A stretch of 48,560 nucleotides of DNA from a virus: positions 1 to 48,560 of the IMG/VR virus record IMGVR_UViG_3300033148_004780, one strand, 5' to 3'. Positions within the stretch are counted from its first letter, which is position 1. Each line of letters opens with the position of its first letter. Under the pieces are notes generated by a model, which was given only the letters and a program-made list of their open reading frames with translations, had not been told where the DNA came from and did not search any database. The position numbers were made by a program, and so were the translations under genes. This document shows positions 14,171 through 19,990 of this stretch, in pieces.

Positions 14171-14248
14171 AACGAGGGAAGGAGCGGTGAGGGACTTGAT
14201 TTAAGGAGGTCCATAGTCTCGAAGTATCCCTCACCTACACCACTCGTT
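14171..14248 (-). ncRNA. Structured RNA repeat, unit D (promoter-proximal)
   Basis: Outer AACGAG/CTCGTT, TGGTGTA, perfect 9-bp inner helix GGTGAGGGA/TCCCTCACC, TACTTCG, GGACCTCC, TTAAAT, then GCTCCTTCC. It is the first unit downstream of the 14317-14345 promoter. Confidence 0.72.
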
Positions 14249-14270
14249 ATAAGAATTAAGGTTGTCACAT

Positions 14271-14304
14271 GAAGGGTTTGTATTTAACCTCTTGGTTACC
14301 CTTC
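14271..14304 (-). ncRNA. 5' leader hairpin of the RNA array transcript
   Basis: GAAGGGT/ACCCTTC outer stem enclosing AACC/GGTT with loop of four. It lies only a few bases after the expected transcription start, where a capping hairpin would protect the 5' end. Confidence 0.55.
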
Positions 14305-14316
14305 AACTATAACTCT

Positions 14317-14345
14317 AATATAATTCCTATTTTTAACGTCGTCAA
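14317..14345 (-). promoter_or_regulatory. Sigma70-type promoter of the structured-RNA array (TTGACG-17-TATATT)
   Basis: TTGACG at 14340-14345 and TATATT at 14317-14322 on the minus strand, 17-bp spacer. No protein start follows for several hundred bases. The first features downstream are RNA units D, C, B, A and then tRNA-Met, so this is an RNA promoter. Confidence 0.75.
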
Positions 14346-14349
14346 GCGT

Positions 14350-14625
14350 TTATCTGCTCCTTCTCATCAAAACTTCTAACAACTCTGCATAGAGTTGATC
14401 GTCGGATCGTCTCAACCTTGCCTCTTGAAGCAAGGCATCGGTCAACAAGCGTTGAATGTTGGTTGTTTCCATTAGCTGATCGACCACTCGGTAGTGTATC
14501 CCTATAGTGTGCCATATCGCAACGGATAAGAACAGCGCACAAAGGAGGAGCACTAGCACCTTGGCGGTTTCCTTGATAGCGTTGACGATTTTCTTGAACT
14601 TGTTCATCTGTTCGAACTTGTTCAC
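14350..14625 (-). CDS. Small membrane protein
   Basis: 91 residues from a GTG at 14625 with GGGGGA upstream. One strong transmembrane helix (VLVLLLCALFLSVAIWH, about residues 23-42) is followed by a charged helical tail (LLQEARLRRSDDQLYAELLEVLM). Its 3' end lies just before the array promoter. Function unknown. Confidence 0.7.
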   Translation of the reverse strand: MNKFEQMNKFKKIVNAIKETAKVLVLLLCALFLSVAIWHTIGIHYRVVDQLMETTNIQRLLTDALLQEARLRRSDDQLYAELLEVLMRRSR

Positions 14626-14646
14626 TTGTTCCCCCTAATCCAAGCT

Positions 14647-14799
14647 TTATTGATTGTCATCGCTGGATTCCTTGATCGCAACCGCGTGGAGAACCGCGCG
14701 CTTGGCTATGATATGCTCTGCCTCGAACGCGCTTGACGCCGAGATAGGCACAGTGGCAACAACGTTGCCGTCCAGGATAATCTTGACGTTGTATTTCAT
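14647..14799 (-). CDS. Small hypothetical protein
   Basis: 50 residues. The ATG at 14799 follows AAGGAG at 6-nt spacing. Short strand-strand-helix pattern (KYNVKIILDGNVVATVPISASSAFEAEHIIAKRAV), a style common in small phage proteins. Function unknown. Confidence 0.65.
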   Translation of the reverse strand: MKYNVKIILDGNVVATVPISASSAFEAEHIIAKRAVLHAVAIKESSDDNQ

Positions 14800-14813
14800 G
14801 TCAACTCCTTCTT

Positions 14814-14869
14814 TGTTGGGTGTAGGGATTCCCTTGGGTAAAGACCGCCCAACGGATGTTGGGTGTAGG
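14814..14869. repeat. Direct repeat TGTTGGGTGTAGG flanking a hairpin
   Basis: Exact 13-bp copies at 14814-14826 and 14857-14869, with TTGGG/CCCAA pairing between them. They lie in the leader of the 50-residue gene and could be a regulator binding site or the edges of an RNA switch. Confidence 0.5.
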
Positions 14870-14926
14870 ATGAAGGAAGGAAATTAATCCTGCCTTCTTC
14901 AAGCGCTTGTTTTCAAGTGCTTTCCA

Positions 14927-15025
14927 CGCCCTATCCGATAGGGCGGTGTAAACTAAAGGAGTCCACTCGGTAGGACGAAGGCCCTACCAGATAGGATGGA
15001 AAGGGAGTTGAACCCTGCCCATCCT
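14927..15025 (-). ncRNA. Structured non-coding stretch with T-arm minihelix
   Basis: Three hairpins in a row: CGCCCTATC/GATAGGGCG (9 bp, 14927-14945), GGTAGG/CCTACC (14969-14988) and an acceptor-like AGGATGG/CCATCCT stem stacked on AGGG-TTCAACT-CCCT (14993-15025). The last looks like a tRNA acceptor and T-arm without the rest of a tRNA. The 240 bases between 14800 and 15041 hold no gene I can support. Confidence 0.5.
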
Positions 15026-15041
15026 GTGAGTTTATTGTTTA

Positions 15042-15185
15042 TTATCTAACTCGAACAAAAGTTCGATTAGATAAAATGCGATACTCTTCAAGAATTGAAG
15101 AATAATCCCTTGCATCAGCAGCAGCTAAAGCTCGCTGACTCGAAGCATAAGTCCGAATCTTATCATCACATTTAACCATAAACAT
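15042..15185 (-). CDS. Small hypothetical protein
   Basis: 47 residues. The ATG at 15185 has AGGAGGT upstream (7-nt spacing). One amphipathic helix (SSQRALAAADARDYSSILEEYRIL) and basic end. The stop codon is inside a 12-bp bulged hairpin (15043-15071). Function unknown. Confidence 0.65.
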   Translation of the reverse strand: MFMVKCDDKIRTYASSQRALAAADARDYSSILEEYRILSNRTFVRVR

Positions 15186-15211
15186 TTCACGACCTCCTAA
15201 AAAAAGATTAA

Positions 15212-15237
15212 AGTAGTGGGTGGGAGTCGAACCTCTT
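15212..15237 (-). pseudogene. tRNA 3' fragment
   Basis: The minus strand reads a T-loop (GGTTCGACTCC) followed by an acceptor-like CACCCACTAC, but there is no matching 5' half upstream. It looks like a remnant of a deleted tRNA between two small genes. Confidence 0.4.
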
Positions 15238-15249
15238 CTATCCTTGTCT

Positions 15250-15441
15250 TCACTTAAACCTGATGAATATCTTCGCGTCGACCAGCTGGCCGTGCGTTAG
15301 ACCTTGACGACGGACATATTCGATCGATTCAACTATGTTGTAGTCCTCGTCATCGTTCGAAGAGCGGAGTGTTACGACTTCTGTCTCGCCATTTCCATCA
15401 GGAACCTTAGCTAATGCTGCCTTGACCTCTTTTAGGGTCAT
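15250..15441 (-). CDS. Small hypothetical protein
   Basis: 63 residues. The ATG at 15441 follows AGAAGGAG, which lies only a few bases after the second CRISPR-like unit. TLKEVKAALAKVPDGNGETEVVTLRSSND suggests a helix then strands. Function unknown. Confidence 0.7.
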   Translation of the reverse strand: MTLKEVKAALAKVPDGNGETEVVTLRSSNDDEDYNIVESIEYVRRQGLTHGQLVDAKIFIRFK

Positions 15442-15456
15442 GTATTACTCCTTCTT

Positions 15457-15489
15457 GTTTCAATCCACGCGCTCTGTATAGAGCGCGAC
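15457..15489 (-). repeat. Solitary CRISPR-repeat-like unit 2 (type I-C-like)
   Basis: 33 bp on the minus strand beginning GTCGC, with stem GCGCTC/GAGCGC and loop TATACA, ending CGTGGATTGAAAC. It is closer to canonical type I-C repeats than unit 1 and differs from it at six positions, none in the stem. It starts directly after a TAA stop (15490-15492) and ends just before the ribosome site of the next gene, filling the intergenic gap. Confidence 0.75.
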
Positions 15490-15723
15490 TTATTTGAATA
15501 GTTTGTCGAATTCCCGCTTTGATGAAGGCTTGTTAGTGAGTGCTTCATCTATGCAACTCGTAAGCGCTCGCTCAACAGCGATGAAAACCGTTTCATCCTT
15601 TGAGCTGCGCGCGGTCTTTGCTTGTACCCTGTAGTAGTCTCGTTTTTTTACGAGTACGTCCCTTAAGCGGTCGAAATCGGAAAACTTCCTACTCCGGTGG
15701 ATTTTCTCCTTGCTTCTTGACAT
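15490..15723 (-). CDS. Small basic hypothetical protein
   Basis: 77 residues, basic and helical (SRSKEKIHRSRKFSDFDRLRDVLVKKRDYYRVQAKTA). It overlaps the upstream gene by 35 bases. Its stop codon directly abuts CRISPR-like unit 2. A role in handling that RNA is conceivable but unsupported. Confidence 0.65.
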   Translation of the reverse strand: MSRSKEKIHRSRKFSDFDRLRDVLVKKRDYYRVQAKTARSSKDETVFIAVERALTSCIDEALTNKPSSKREFDKLFK

Positions 15724-16108
15724 TTCGGTATTCCTCCTTGAGCTTGAACACTGCGGTTAATCCGAAGGTTACATCTACGAGCTCTTCGGGCGGATTGGTT
15801 TCCATCTCGTCGACGAATGAGGTGACGAATTCCTTAAGGATCTCCTCATCGACACCAAGGTGGATCTTGCACCAGGGCTGGTCGTAGGTCGTGCCTAGGG
15901 TCTCGTCCCAACACTCGTACCTACTGTCGGATAGCAAGGCAACGTATTGTCTTTCCCTATCGGGAGGCTGGAACCACCCATAGGATACAAGACCAAATCC
16001 TGTTGGAACTTGTCCTAGCTCTTGGGCGGGAGCGAACAGCATTTCCATAGCTGCCTTGAGGGAACGGAGTCGTAGCTCCCTTCCCTGCTCTTTCGTTAGG
16101 TTTAGCAT
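15689..16108 (-). CDS. Hypothetical protein
   Basis: 139 residues, mixed alpha/beta with a YGWFQPPDRERQYVALLSDSRYECWDETLG centre and an acidic helical C-terminal part. No known motif. It has its own ATG at 16108 and overlaps the next gene at its 3' end. Confidence 0.65.
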   Translation of the reverse strand: MLNLTKEQGRELRLRSLKAAMEMLFAPAQELGQVPTGFGLVSYGWFQPPDRERQYVALLSDSRYECWDETLGTTYDQPWCKIHLGVDEEILKEFVTSFVDEMETNPPEELVDVTFGLTAVFKLKEEYRNVKKQGENPPE

Positions 16109-16154
16109 AGCGAACTCCTATGTTTGGATTTATCCCGTGATAACCGGATAGAAT

Positions 16155-16195
16155 AGGAGAGGCACTGTGTCCCTAGAGGCACTGGGTCCTCTCCT
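16155..16195. repeat. Hairpin containing CAGTGCCTCT repeats
   Basis: The AGGAGAGG/CCTCTCCT stem encloses two copies of CAGTGCCTCT (minus strand). The core is the same as in the terminator at 16831-16862 and the repeat at 6213-6245. Confidence 0.5.
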
Positions 16196-16206
16196 GTTCA
16201 ATCTTG

Positions 16207-16326
16207 TTATGGGATAGGAATAGGTGGGCAACATGCTTCGCAACCTCGCATAAGTATCCAGGAGATAGCCATGCAAATAGCTGTTATATATGCCCACTGG
16301 AACAAGTTTTTGATTATCTCCCACAT
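16207..16326 (-). CDS. Very small membrane protein
   Basis: 39 residues. The ATG at 16326 follows AAAGGAG. A single hydrophobic helix (LFQWAYITAICMAISWIL) ends in a Cys-rich tail (RGCEACCPP). Resembles small phage envelope peptides; function unknown. Confidence 0.6.
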   Translation of the reverse strand: MWEIIKNLFQWAYITAICMAISWILMRGCEACCPPIPIP

Positions 16327-16342
16327 AATAGGCTCCTTTAAA

Positions 16343-16404
16343 GAGAGCAAGGCAAGCGATCCGATCCTTTGATCAAAAGGGTACTACCACCCGCCTCTGC
16401 TCTC
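16343..16404 (-). ncRNA. Short tRNA-like RNA, unit H (62 nt)
   Basis: A perfect 7-bp acceptor-like stem GAGAGCA/TGCTCTC encloses a D-arm-like hairpin (GGGT-GGTAGT-ACCC) and an anticodon-arm-like hairpin (CCTTT-TGATC-AAAGG). There is no T-arm. Too short for a working tRNA. Confidence 0.5.
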
Positions 16405-16425
16405 GCTCTGTTCTAAGCCAGAGCC

Positions 16426-16629
16426 CTAGTCCGTAGCGTGGGTTAGGATCTGTCTCGAAATTCTGTACGTATGGATAGCTCCGAAAGGCGTTTCTTCAAC
16501 CTCAATCTTGTCGAAGCTTGGCTTTATGCCGACCTCCCTAAGCTTGCGACTGTACCTTGCCTTGAACAGCTGGGCGTGAAGAGTTACCATGAATTCCTTC
16601 CCATCGATGAATATGTTGATTCTATTCAT
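16426..16629 (-). CDS. Small hypothetical protein
   Basis: 67 residues, N-terminal beta strands (MNRINIFIDGKEFMVTLHAQLF) and a basic central helix. It overlaps the zinc-ribbon gene upstream by 8 bases, implying coupling. Function unknown. Confidence 0.65.
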   Translation of the reverse strand: MNRINIFIDGKEFMVTLHAQLFKARYSRKLREVGIKPSFDKIEVEETPFGAIHTYRISRQILTHATD

Positions 16630-16813
16630 CGGCTAGTACCTCGACCATGCCGAGCAGTACAGCTTGCTCGCAACCGTAAACCTTCGGTCGGCTGCAAGAT
16701 TCACATACGTATCCCTCTGCGTCGGGTTCTACTCCGTATTGGAGATGCCCACAGATGACACATACTCCTAGGGTCCCTTCCCATAGATCTTCTTCTGTAA
16801 TGGGTATTAGCAT
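16622..16813 (-). CDS. Small zinc-ribbon protein
   Basis: 63 residues with CVICGH and CESCSRP, a CxxC...CxxC zinc ribbon of a type common in small phage proteins, plus a further Cys near the end. It starts just after the terminator at 16831-16862, so it probably opens a new transcription unit or depends on readthrough. Confidence 0.75.
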   Translation of the reverse strand: MLIPITEEDLWEGTLGVCVICGHLQYGVEPDAEGYVCESCSRPKVYGCEQAVLLGMVEVLADE

Positions 16814-16830
16814 TTAAAGACTCCCTCAAT

Positions 16831-16862
16831 AAAAAAGAGGCACAGTGTTGAACTGTGCCTCT
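16831..16862 (-). terminator. Rho-independent terminator (11-bp stem, T6)
   Basis: AGAGGCACAGT/ACTGTGCCTCT with a 5-nt loop, followed on the minus strand by TTTTTT. It is the second of two tandem terminators after the 115-residue gene. Confidence 0.85.
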
Positions 16863-16871
16863 ATGTGGGCA

Positions 16872-16900
16872 ATAAAAATGCCCTACTTTCGTAGGGCATT
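16872..16900 (-). terminator. Rho-independent terminator (10-bp stem, T5)
   Basis: AATGCCCTAC/GTAGGGCATT with a 4-nt loop, then TTTTTATTG on the minus strand, five bases after the stop of the 115-residue gene. Confidence 0.85.
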
Positions 16901-16904
16901 CCCT

Positions 16905-17252
16905 CTACTTGCTTTTTGTCGCGGCATAGTGAACGCATAGCTGCAACTTAGCAGCGTTGCCATTAGGACCGCTGAACGGCAGGTCGAAGTCCATGCCGTA
17001 ACCACCTGCCAGCTGAAAGCTGGTAACCTTGCCGGTTCTGTTGGATACGTAAGGTTCTCCAGGTTCAGAAGGGTCAACGTCTATGGTAACCCTGTACTTA
17101 CCATCGGCAAGCTTCTTCGTTGACATGTTCCAAGTTTTCGATTTAGGTTTTTTCACTTCAACGTCAACGTTGCTCTCGATATGGTTACCGTTAATCTTCA
17201 GTACTTCAGCAACCAAGCCAACAATTTCCGCCTTGTCTTCTGTGGACAACAT
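16905..17252 (-). CDS. Hypothetical protein beside the origin, terminated by double terminator
   Basis: 115 residues from the ATG at 17252 with GAGGAG upstream. An N-terminal helix (TEDKAEIVGLVAEVLKING) is followed by a strand-rich domain (KYRVTIDVDPSEPGEPYV). It is the only gene between the candidate origin and two strong terminators, so it is an isolated, probably highly expressed unit. It could be an origin-linked or DNA-binding protein; no family seen. Confidence 0.7.
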   Translation of the reverse strand: MLSTEDKAEIVGLVAEVLKINGNHIESNVDVEVKKPKSKTWNMSTKKLADGKYRVTIDVDPSEPGEPYVSNRTGKVTSFQLAGGYGMDFDLPFSGPNGNAAKLQLCVHYAATKSK

Positions 17253-17387
17253 AGTAGACTCCTCGATTATGTAAAAGATCATATCGGTCAACGACCGACG
17301 ACAAAAGACATGCAAACTCCGTGCCAAACCTTTTTTTCCACAAGTTTTCAACAGGGTTAAATCCTTTTGGCAAAAGGAATTAAAAAG

Positions 17388-17960
17388 TTATCCACAGATT
17401 TATCCACAGCCTGGGGGAAAACTCCAAAATCTCCAACGTGGGTCAAAACGACACAGGACTATACGGATGTATAGTAGTATTTTAGAGGTATTGGAGATTT
17501 TTGGTGGGTCATTTTGCCCATCAAGGCAAATAGTGGGATATTTTGACACATTCACAGGTTTTCAACAGGTTATCCACAATCTGCGCGCGGAGCGCGCGTG
17601 TTGAACACGGAGCGCGGGGCAGCTGTCCCAAGAAGCCCAAGAAGGTCAGAGCCTATACAAGTGTTAGCTAAACTCTTGTATAGTAGGCATTTAGGGTGGT
17701 TATAAGATTTTTTGGGATTATAGGGGGTTATAAAATCAGTTATATCCTTGTAGGATAAGGATTTATCTATGATTATAAAAATTATATATACATATGTTAA
17801 GTATTTTCCATTTTGTGACATTTTGGTGAATGTGTCAATAAAGGGAATATTAGGGTTTATATGTTATAATTCTTATAATCGCGTAACTCCTTGCAGGGAA
17901 AGGAATTAACTCTTATAACTTTTTATAATTTCTTATAATTGCATAAACCCGTAGCTAGCT
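17388..17960. other. Candidate replication origin (DnaA boxes, AT-rich repeats)
   Basis: Three perfect TTATCCACA DnaA boxes (17388-17396, 17400-17408, 17570-17578), a TTGACACATTCAC inverted repeat (17543-17555 and 17826-17838), a CTATACAAG/CTTGTATAG palindrome (17653-17683), and an AT-rich tract with repeated TTATAA/CTTATAAT words (about 17690-17945) lie in a stretch without genes. This is the expected architecture of a DnaA-type origin with an unwinding element. Confidence 0.7.
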
Positions 17961-18286
17961 AGCAGCTACCAGCTACTGAGCCTGGGCAACCGGCAGGAGC
18001 CTGGCAGCGGATGCAGACCCACCCGCACCCCCGCAATCCCTTCAGGTACACCCGCCATCGGGAAAATCCAACCCGAGAACCAGAGAACCTCCCAAGAGCA
18101 TGTAAGAGCATTTTCGGATTTCGTGGTGTGTTAGGTGAAAGAACAACAACTTCCCTTTCCACTTGATAACCCAAGCTTTCAATTGCCAACTGAAGTTGTC
18201 GAACCAAGAACCAAGAACCAAGAACCAAGAACACCTGCCCAACCCAGGGGTTGGGGGTGGGAATGCTACTGCTTTCTTCTGCAAGC
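17961..18286. other. Gene-free stretch of unusual composition
   Basis: GC-rich, with short repeats (AGCTA words near 17951-17976; AACCAAG units at 18202-18232). The open frames here lack ribosome sites and look non-biological (low-complexity). It may belong to the origin region. Confidence 0.45.
18202..18232. repeat. 7-bp tandem repeat (AACCAAG)
   Basis: Four complete and one partial copy of AACCAAG. It could be iterons for an initiator or simple slippage repeats; the position close to the DnaA boxes favours a regulatory role. Confidence 0.7.
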
Positions 18287-18360
18287 TAGGACGAGAAGGA
18301 ATTGAACCTTCGACCCCTTGATTATCGGTCAAGTGCTCTAACCAACTGAGCTATCGTCCT
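18287..18360 (-). tRNA. tRNA-Ile (GAU) with C33
   Basis: Acceptor AGGACGA/TCGTCCT, D-arm GCTC-AGTTGGTTA-GAGC, anticodon stem CTTGA/TCAAG with loop CCGATAA, T-arm GAAGG-TTCAATT-CCTTC, discriminator A. All arms are perfect, but position 33 is C instead of the near-universal U. CCA is not encoded. Confidence 0.88.
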
Positions 18361-18422
18361 ATGGATTTGAACGTTGTCGGAGGTGCTTCTGCTGCTCCTG
18401 GTTGATCTTTGTGCCCTGCTCC

Positions 18423-18776
18423 TTATAGAGGCCCAAGTAGAGGCCCAAGGTCGCATATCTCAGCAGGTCGACCCCCTTCAAGAGAAACCCATTCAGCGTC
18501 TTTGATCCGGAGGGATTCTGTTTTACCGCCAATCCTCCGGATGACTTTCATAAGCTTGCGATTGGTGAAGAAGTCGTCGTGTTCACGGATGTCGTAAGAG
18601 TTTTGGATTTTCATTTCTTCTTTGATTTGCTTTTTTGCTAATATCCTAAACACCTTTAACCAGTTGTTGAACACTTCATCCAGAAACACCTCTTGTTGAC
18701 AACTTGGACACGTCGCGTTGCCTATTGTTTCGTTCCCGTTGATTCGGGCATTTAGATGTTTACAATTCTTGATCAT
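18423..18776 (-). CDS. Hypothetical protein with N-terminal Cys/His motif
   Basis: 117 residues. NCKHLN...TCPSCQQ near the N-terminus could hold zinc. Helical middle (NNWLKVFRILAKKQIKEEMK) and a C-terminal part with VIRRIGGK. It is the last gene of the early row before tRNA-Ile and the origin. Function unknown. Confidence 0.65.
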   Translation of the reverse strand: MIKNCKHLNARINGNETIGNATCPSCQQEVFLDEVFNNWLKVFRILAKKQIKEEMKIQNSYDIREHDDFFTNRKLMKVIRRIGGKTESLRIKDAEWVSLEGGRPAEICDLGPLLGPL

Positions 18777-18778
18777 TT

Positions 18779-19036
18779 CTATGCCTTCTTGTCCTTCTTG
18801 TCCTTCTTAGGAGGTTTCCACCCCCTAAAGTCTTGCATGTATTCCTTGAATATTTGCTTCAGGATGCGGTTTGCCTCCCCTCGCTGCGCGAGCGGGATAA
18901 ACGAAGCATCCGACCACTCGCGGTTCGAGCCCTCGATCGCGCGCTTTAAGTGCGATCGCGGAACTGTGCACTGGATCTTGTGCGCTTTAAACTGTCTCTC
19001 GATTTCACGTTCGAGTTCGTCTACGTTAGGTTCCAC
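18779..19036 (-). CDS. Small hypothetical protein
   Basis: 85 residues. Acidic helical N-terminus (VDELEREIERQFKAHKI), very basic C-terminal tail (PPKKDKKDKKA). The first codons overlap the end of the metallopeptidase-like gene. DNA or RNA binding is possible. Family not recognised. Confidence 0.65.
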   Translation of the reverse strand: MEPNVDELEREIERQFKAHKIQCTVPRSHLKRAIEGSNREWSDASFIPLAQRGEANRILKQIFKEYMQDFRGWKPPKKDKKDKKA

Positions 19037-19352
19037 AGATGTACCTCGTTACTTCTGGATTGTTTACGAAAGCCTCGAACAAGGGATATTCAAGCTGTCG
19101 GCAAATCTCTTCTGAATCCTCACCGTAGACCCCCACATGAGCCAAACAAATGTGAATAACCTCGTGGAGGAGGGTCCGGCGCATCTCAACAGGGTCGTTT
19201 TTGGTTGAAACCTTAACCTCTCGGGTTTTGAAGATGACAGCTCCAAGATCGGAATGTTCGAGTTCGTCTTTATATGTTATGCTGTATTGATCAAGACCCA
19301 GTTTTAGTGAGTTTGGAAGCGGTTTCTTTGATCCTTTGGTTGTGTTCTTCAT
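19026..19352 (-). CDS. HExxH zinc metallopeptidase-like protein
   Basis: 108 residues from the ATG at 19352, preceded by GGAG; the upstream ATG lacks a ribosome site. LLHEVIHICLAH contains HExxH with a following His, as in ImmA/IrrE-type or SprT-like minimal zincins. An acidic region follows (GVYGEDSEEICRQLEYPLFEAFVNN), including a Glu that could be the third ligand. Possible roles are cleavage of a host regulator or of phage proteins; the target is unknown. Confidence 0.75.
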   Translation of the reverse strand: MKNTTKGSKKPLPNSLKLGLDQYSITYKDELEHSDLGAVIFKTREVKVSTKNDPVEMRRTLLHEVIHICLAHVGVYGEDSEEICRQLEYPLFEAFVNNPEVTRYICGT

Positions 19353-19668
19353 GTTTTCTCCTCTCGTTGACAAACCCTGAAAGCAGGTCTAGGTAGTTTT
19401 GAGCGTCATGAATCCGCCCCTGTATAGGTTCCGAGCGGTTATCCTTGCATCCACCCGCTACATAGCTGTAAATCGCATCCATGTGCTTTGCCATGTAGAC
19501 GAGCAGAACTAGTTCAGGGGAAACTGTTCCTTGTAGGCGCCGAGAAATTCGCTTGAAATTGATCAAGCGATCCTCGTCGTTGGCGTAGTCCTTGGCTTTT
19601 CTGTCACATATGTCAAATCTTGTCCTTGTGAGGATTGCTCGAAGGTTGATAAACTCCTCATTTTTCAT
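19291..19668 (-). CDS. DUF1599-like / nucleotide-modification-associated small protein
   Basis: 125 residues. The pattern RFDICDRKAKDYANDEDRLINFKRI..., AKHMDAIYSYV, EPIQGRIHDAQNYLDLL resembles the phage DUF1599/Nmad1-like helical family (Asp/Glu/Lys-conserved bundle related to MazG-type folds). In that class the KDYAN...NF and RIHD..NYL motifs are the conserved parts. It overlaps the metallopeptidase-like gene. The assignment is pattern-based. Confidence 0.65.
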   Translation of the reverse strand: MKNEEFINLRAILTRTRFDICDRKAKDYANDEDRLINFKRISRRLQGTVSPELVLLVYMAKHMDAIYSYVAGGCKDNRSEPIQGRIHDAQNYLDLLSGFVNERRKHEEHNQRIKETASKLTKTGS

Positions 19669-19990
19669 CCTTTACCTCCAAATCCGCAGGGTTTATCGGC
19701 CTGTAATGGCGTTTAAACTTCTTTTGGAACTCCAAAACGGACCCGGTTTTTCCTAAGGCCCCTAAAAGCTCCGTGTGAACTTGTACAGCTTCCATTAGCT
19801 CTGTTAAGCAGGTCAAGATCGCCTCGATAGGTAGGGGCAGGTGTTGTTGACCTTGATTTTTCGGGTCGATGATCCGAGATTTCCTTGCTTTTTGAATCTG
19901 GTTCAGCGCTCCAAGTACCTGCTGCCAGTGCGGGGGCAAAACCATCCCTATTTTAGCTTCTGGTTGTTTCTTTTTCGTCTTTTCCGTCAT
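19658..19990 (-). CDS. Hypothetical protein
   Basis: 110 residues from the ATG at 19990, which lies within the 3' end of the GroES-like gene and follows GGACGAGG. Basic N-terminus, then helices (IEAILTCLTELMEAVQVHTELLGAL). No motif identified. Confidence 0.6.
   Translation of the reverse strand: MTEKTKKKQPEAKIGMVLPPHWQQVLGALNQIQKARKSRIIDPKNQGQQHLPLPIEAILTCLTELMEAVQVHTELLGALGKTGSVLEFQKKFKRHYRPINPADLEVKDEK

Noticed and set aside
18042-18332. Open frames in the 18.0-18.3 kb stretch (both strands)
   Set aside because: They run through the AACCAAG tandem repeat and the tRNA-Ile gene, with odd composition and no ribosome site. Treated as non-coding.
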